Below are positions 59,376-64,000 of a DNA stretch of 64,000 nucleotides, piece by piece; the first letter of the stretch is position 1; every line of letters starts with the position of its first letter. The notes under the pieces are model-generated. The model was not told where the DNA came from. It worked only from the letters and a program-made list of their open reading frames with translations, and ran no database searches. This DNA comes from Chloranthus sessilifolius (taxonomy: Eukaryota; Streptophyta; Magnoliopsida; Chloranthales; Chloranthaceae), in NCBI GenBank assembly GCA_021018995.1, contig CM037590.1, positions 43,712,287 to 43,776,286 on the forward strand, written 5' to 3'. A program made the position numbers and the translations under genes.

Positions 59376-62335
59376 GTAAATTTCCTTAAGCTAGGGGTAT
59401 ATGGAGAGTAAATGTTATAAATAAAGGTGCACCCAAAAAAATGGGTAGGGCCGTTTTTAGATTGTTGTATGAAATTATAAACGTTGGACAGATTTGTTGA
59501 GGACAAAGTACAGGTGTATGATGTGGTGCAACGTGACTGGCTGCACCCACATATATAATTGAGCCTCACCTCACTTGCAGTCAACTTTCTCGCACCACAT
59601 CAGCCGTTTGCACTTTGTCTACATAAAATCTCTCCTCCATATAATACTGTCCAATTATAAATAGGTGGTGCTGTAGATATCAAAGGGCTTTTAACATTTT
59701 GAGGGCCACCCTTTATGCGATTTGATAGTTTACATGCAGTCACAAAAACTGACATTGTTTTAACAAAAAAGCTTTTACTACATGTTTTTTTAAGGGCTGT
59801 TCAATATTTCATCTTAATCTTCCACAGATCTTGAGATTCATTAGATAGTGAGATGTTGATTCCATATAACACATCTGTAAAAGTAAGCGTCAACCATGTT
59901 TAATGGTATATGGTGATCAATTTCACTTTTTGAGATGTATGCCATGTGTAATCAATATGTGACTAGCCGATGGTTGGCGTATGATCTCAAGATTGGGCCG
60001 AATTTATTATGTGGAAGATTGGGCCGAATTTTTCCATCGTCTGAATCAAAACATTCAATGTCTTTCACTTTTACTATGTGAGGTGGCTGGAACATATAGT
60101 GGTGTGCGAGTGACACCAGCCTTTTTTAAGTAAGATATAAATAGGTTTTTCTTATGTACAAATATATGTAATATATATATATATGTTTCGTTGAGTGCAC
60201 GTTTTATAGATTTTTCCCTATAAATTAAACACACTTTAAATAAAAATAAAAGCTTTAATTATTTGTATTTTTTCCTGTTTTTTTATAACTTGGGTGGGTG
60301 TCCGGGCCTCTTAAAGAATAACCCGACTAATAAAGGGGCATGTTCGCGCCCAAGCACAGTATATGGTGTGGTGTGGCTTTAAGGGAGGGATTTGAACTCA
60401 TGTCTCCTGCTTCTTGAGGCAGGTACCTAACCATCATGCTAAATTGAGGTTTATTTTTTTCTTTTTCACCTACCCTTTTCAATCTTCTTCTTTTTTTCCA
60501 GGATTATCCCTTATTGTACTCTTCCTTCACTCCAAAATTTCCCCCCTTTTTCTCATACTTTTCATTTTTTACCATTTTTTCCTGAAATTTTGGCTTGCTA
60601 GTTTATTGCTCTACTCTGTCTTGGTAACATGTTTACAATTGGTTTTACAATTATTGAATAGGTAGGAATCATAACTTCTACAATTTTCATTTTCATAAGT
60701 GGATGTGCAGTCAAAAAAGCCTTTTTTATCAAAGGGTTGAACATTCTATTAGGTTCAATTAGTTGGACTTGATCAATATTGCCCATATAAGGCTTACATG
60801 TAATGGGCTTTTGTCAGTTCCAATTGGTCGAATTCTAAATAGGGTTCACTGATTTTGAGACCATTGGATGAAGGGATTCAAAACTACATGTAAATTTATG
60901 GAAGTTAAAATCAAGATTTCAGTTTATCCAATGATCTCAAAGTCAGTTGAATACCATTTAGAGTTCAACCATTTGTACCTGACCAAAACCTTATATATAT
61001 AATATTGATCGGAAGTGATTATTAGCACATGGGAATTGTGCCATCAAACATAGTTAAAAAAGAAAATTTTAATATTTTGGAGATTTATGTTATTTGCTAC
61101 GCCATCTAAGTCGTCTGACTTAAAGGCCATGATATAAAGATCTTTGATACTAAAAATTGGCAGGAAACACAATCATTTGAGGACTTTTCATTTTAGTCAT
61201 AATTTAATCAATCAAATGATAGCTCTATTTTTCAACTACTCTTTTTAATAGATAAAAGACATCCTTATTTCTCAATATTTTACCCAAACTAATTGAAAGG
61301 GGTATTGAATTAAAATTCAAGGCTTGAAAAATAAAAAATTATAAGCTTAAAATCTTTTTTTTTGCCCTTTTTTATTTAAATATTTATTTAAAAATCATGC
61401 AAGGTTTATATGGTGCTCAATCTTATACACATAGCACCAATTACTAGTCTCCCGTCACCTAATACCAATACCAATTATGAAGATTGAAGGAACACTAGCC
61501 TACATAAAGTTTTGCTTTTCTCTTTTGCATTTTCTGATAATTTAGGGTATTCCAAGCTTACGCTTGGACTAATCCTTAAGTATCCATAAAAAGCTTGCTT
61601 GGCCCAATGAAAAACGAGATTCCATGGATCTTGAGGCTCAACCATCGGGGCAGCTCAGACCCAATTCTAACAAGTAATGGCCCATTATCTTACCCGATAC
61701 AATATGCTTATACAGAAGGAGCATGCGGCTACGGCAATTTGTTCGACCAAGGCTATGGACTTGAGACAACAGCTCTAAGCACGGCCCTCTTCAACAATGG
61801 CAGCACATGTGGCGCGTGTTTTGAAATCATGTGCTACAACGACCCGCAGTGGTGCTTGCCCGGCACAATACGAGTGACCGCTACAAATTTTTGTCCCCCA
61901 AACTACTCGAAGCCGCATGATAACTGGTGCAACCCCCCTCAAATGCACTTTGATCTTTCTCAGCCCATGTTCCGAAAGATTGGCATATACGAGGCTGGAA
62001 TCATCCCTGTGCTTTTCCGGCGTGTAACGTGCTACAGAAAAGGAGGTATAAAGTTCGAGATAAAGGGTAACCCTTACTTTATAATGGTGTTGGTGTACAA
62101 TGTTGGGGGTTGGGGTGACCTTAAAAGTGTCGCGATCAAGGGGTCAGGCACGGAATGGATACAAATGAACCGTAATTGGGGGGAGGTTTGGTCTACACCA
62201 ACACAGTTGGTGGGGCAGAGCTTGTCATTCCAAGTGACTGGGAGTGATGGTAGGATGGTGCAATCTGATAATGTTGCACCTGCCAACTGGCAATTTGGGC
62301 AGACATTTGAGGGGGACCAATTTAGGGCAACTTGA
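59228..62335 (+). CDS. Alpha-expansin (EXPA), two exons
   Basis: Secreted cell-wall loosening protein that disrupts wall polysaccharide contacts without hydrolysis. Exons 59228-59375 and 61716-62335 join to 255 residues plus stop, the normal family length. Residues 1-23 form a signal peptide (hydrophobic core [11 protein letters not shown]). Domain 1 (double-psi beta barrel, about 40-155) shows [54 protein letters not shown] and HFDLS, with the usual eight cysteines. Domain 2 (about 165-255) shows [22 protein letters not shown] and [11 protein letters not shown]. The FDQGYG and [17 protein letters not shown] wording points to the EXPA branch lacking the GGSDASGT motif (here GDMGGRETM). I cannot assign a numbered member. 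All residues intact; the only oddity is the 2.34-kb intron. Confidence 0.95.
59790..60065. repeat. Foldback MITE copy in the expansin intron
   Basis: TTCATCTTAATCTTCCACAG with AGATCTTGAGATTCATTAGA at the left, answered by GATCTCAAGATTGGGC and TTATGTGGAAGATTGG at the right; ACATCTGTAAAAG near the centre. Confidence 0.65.
60279..60450 (-). mobile_element. tRNA-derived SINE
   Basis: The minus strand carries an A-box-like TGATGGTTAGGTACC (60437-60423) and a B box GAGTTCAAATCCC (60400-60388), 23 bases apart, with the intervening CTTCTTG...GCAGGAG(A) seen in plant Au-type SINEs. The 3' part ends near TTATAAAAAAA. The secondary structure is not a functional tRNA. It lies antisense in the expansin intron. 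Confidence 0.72.
61716..62335 (+). CDS. Expansin exon 2
   Basis: Acceptor TTATACAG|AAGG completes the split codon to give METGACG-like context (M-E-G-A-C-G-Y-G). The exon encodes the bulk of both domains and stops with TGA at 62333-62335. Confidence 0.94.
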
Positions 62336-62580
62336 TCTCAATGGATGGTTAGAGATTAGTTTTTATTTTATTTATTTTGGATTAAATTGTTTTTAATTGT
62401 TGAAATGGCCATTGGGCTCTGATTAATGGGGTGGGCAAGTGTAAAAGCATTCTTATATTTGATTTGGGATATAATGGGAAAGTTTCATATATACAACTGG
62501 TTGAACCTTAATATGGTATTCAAACTGCTTTTAGAATCCTCCAATATCTGTACCTTTCCTTATTTTAATATATTAGCGAT

Positions 62581-62896
62581 TAGGGGTGTATTCGGTTCGG
62601 TTTTGTACCAAAATCATGAACCAAACCTATCTTAATCAATTTTTAGATTTTTAAATCAAACCAAACTGTCCAACTCTTAAATCAACCAACCTGATTCAAT
62701 TCAGTTCGGTTTGGTTTAGTTGGTTTTCCTATAAGTTCTACTTGCACATCAAAATTTTCTCAACTTCTCAACCGATTTTTCTATAAGTTCTACTTTACCG
62801 CTTTAGGATTCATAAATAGTCTAAAGACAAGGGTAGGGTTTTATATAAAAATATGCATTTTACTTAAATGCCCTTTAAAATTAATCAAAATCCTTG

Positions 62897-62955
<59 letters not shown>

Positions 62956-63109
62956 TTACAAACTACATTCGGTTCGGTTCGGTTTGGTTTCGGCTCTAAC
63001 CAAACTTTTCGGTTTTACTTTTTCCAAACCAAACCCAAACTGGTACTTGTCCAAACCGGACCAAACCCGGCAGTTCGATTCGGTTTGGTCCAAAAAATGC
63101 ACAACCCTA
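62581..63109. mobile_element. hAT-type MITE in the expansin 3' flank
   Basis: TTAGCGAT is duplicated exactly (62573-62580, 63110-63117). Ends are TAGGGGTGTATTCGG and the inverse TAGGGTTGTGCATT. The arms contain TTCGGTTCGGTTTGG words, and a (TA)n tract of about 27 units (62899-62954) has expanded the centre. Start is 246 bp after the expansin stop. Confidence 0.92.
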
Positions 63110-63285
63110 TTAGCGATATTATTTTTGATGTTAAAGTTCTTTCTATGAACTAATAGTGTTTTCAAAGGCGAAAGTGTAGTGCCCAAGTGGCCTAAGGCTG
63201 AGCTGAGATTGACCCCAGTCCGGCCCTATCCATCCCATTGACAACCCTATTTATAAATAGGGGTTGTCAACCAGCTCGAGCTCAG

Positions 63286-63544
63286 TGATAAATTTGGACA
63301 TCCAGCTCAAGCTCAATTGGCTAAGAGTGGAGGGCCCATGAGCTTATAAGAAGAGACATCACTACAAAAATAAGGTGTATTAGCGGCACTTGCTGTTAAG
63401 GCCATTTTTGGTAGCGGCAGTTTTTGGCAGTGACATGACTAATAGCAACAATTTTTTATTAAACAATTTGCCGCTAATAGTCTTATTTTTTGTAGTGATT
63501 GCTATGAATGTCCAATATGGGACTAAACTTCAACATGCTCCCGC
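63286..63544 (-). repeat. TRIM 3' LTR (partial), interrupted by a CACTA-like MITE
   Basis: Plus strand starts TGATAAATTTGGACATCC and matches the first part of the LTR at 63625. It is broken by the insertion 63360-63497 and resumes at about 63498 with sequence (ATGTCCAATATGGGACTAAA) that merges into the short interior. Far boundary approximate. Confidence 0.6.
63360..63497. mobile_element. CACTA-like MITE
   Basis: Ends CACTACAAAAATAAG and the inverse CACTACAAAAAATAAG; subterminal TAGCGGCA and TGCCGCTA are also inverted. 138 bp, no coding capacity. A 3-bp duplication is not clear. Confidence 0.78.
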
Positions 63545-63612
63545 ACATATTGGCCAGACCAAGTAAATCACATGGACAATTGAACAGGATAACGTGGAGT
63601 AGAGAAAGGCCT

Positions 63613-63624
63613 GCTCTGATACCA
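63613..63624 (-). promoter_or_regulatory. TRIM primer-binding site, perfect
   Basis: Minus strand TGGTATCAGAGC directly abuts the LTR at 63625, defining a minus-oriented miniature element whose interior is only about 70-80 bp. Confidence 0.85.
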
Positions 63625-63831
63625 TGATAAATTTGGACATCCAACTCAAAACCAATTGATTATGAGTAGAGGGCCCCAGGAACTTATAAGTTAAAAGAAG
63701 AGAGACAAGGCTCTAAATGTCTGAAGTGTGAATAAACTTCAACACTCAACTCTAAGCTCTTCGAGCCTAAAAAATTAAAACTATCGTTCAACTTTATTGT
63801 GAGGTTGAGTTAGGCCTGTGAAAATTTATCA
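63625..63831 (-). repeat. TRIM LTR, 207 bp, with a primer site on both sides
   Basis: Perfect 10-bp inverted ends TGATAAATTT...AAATTTATCA. The left side carries a perfect primer site (minus orientation). The right side carries a degenerate one, TGATATTAGAGCC (63832-63844, plus orientation), followed by ATTTCTCTACTTCACGT, which matches the minus-strand interior CTTTCTCTACTCCACGT. The LTR is thus shared by two head-to-head copies. Confidence 0.78.
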
Positions 63832-64000
63832 TGATATTAGAGCCGACATTTCTCTACTTCACGTCACCCATTCTTGTCCATCTGATTTGGCTTGGTTCAA
63901 TCCTGTCAACACATGCGAGAGCATGTTAGGCTAGTTATATCTTGGACAAATCTCACCTTACAAGCCAATTTCCTGATTGAGTTAGGCTCATTGAATTCTA
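63832..64000 (+). mobile_element. Second TRIM copy, interior, running off the window
   Basis: Degenerate primer site followed by interior sequence homologous, in opposite orientation, to 63545-63611 (shared CTCTACTYCACGT, TTGTCCAT, GAGCATGTT). The other LTR must lie beyond 64000. Confidence 0.6.

Larger units (their letters stand above)
59376..61715 (+). other. Expansin intron, 2.34 kb
   Basis: GT at 59376 and ACAG at 61712-61715. The intron contains a foldback MITE copy (about 59790-60065) and a SINE (60279-60450, opposite strand). The rest is AT-rich with a short (TA)n at 60171. Confidence 0.88.

Noticed and set aside
60388..60437. tRNA-like A and B boxes
   Set aside because: Not a tRNA gene: no acceptor stem pairing or anticodon arm; fits a SINE head.

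Overview
The window is nuclear DNA of a flowering plant. The evidence is three spliced or plant-type genes (a COBW/ZNG1 zinc chaperone, an F-box protein and an alpha-expansin), long AT-rich introns with GT-AG borders, and dense plant transposable elements (L1-type LINEs, Ty1/copia and Ty3 LTR elements, hAT, Mutator and CACTA miniature elements, a tRNA-derived SINE). I cannot name the species; the TE load and an 8.8-kb intron suggest a large, slowly purged genome.

Layout. 1-695: decayed LINE reverse transcriptase. 1690-16691: minus-strand ZNG1-type gene with seven exons visible; its last exon lies off the left edge. Its introns carry an hAT element inside another MITE, three solo LTRs (two with good target duplications), a copia remnant, an 81-bp minisatellite, a Mutator MITE and an hAT MITE. 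16700-23100: gene-poor. 23590-39900: one old minus-strand LINE, now in three pieces. It was opened first by a 0.8-kb solo LTR and by a 10.3-kb insertion. That insertion is a giant solo LTR (25737-36066) which itself received a gag-only LTR element (27448-30885) and a GC-rich LTR element with a tiny interior (30910-33161). 40300-49800: repeats, a Mutator-like element, a solo LTR, and tandem duplications. 49841-50603: intronless F-box gene with one frameshift. 51100-58750: MITE cluster and a LINE 3' end. 59228-62335: two-exon alpha-expansin. 62580-64000: hAT MITE and an inverted TRIM arrangement.

The three genes do not form a pathway: ZNG1 acts in cytosolic zinc delivery, the F-box protein in ubiquitin ligase targeting, the expansin in the cell wall. 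No biosynthetic cluster, defence system or organelle transfer is visible. The main interest is in the layered history of insertions, for which many target-site duplications can be read directly, and in a few structurally odd elements.
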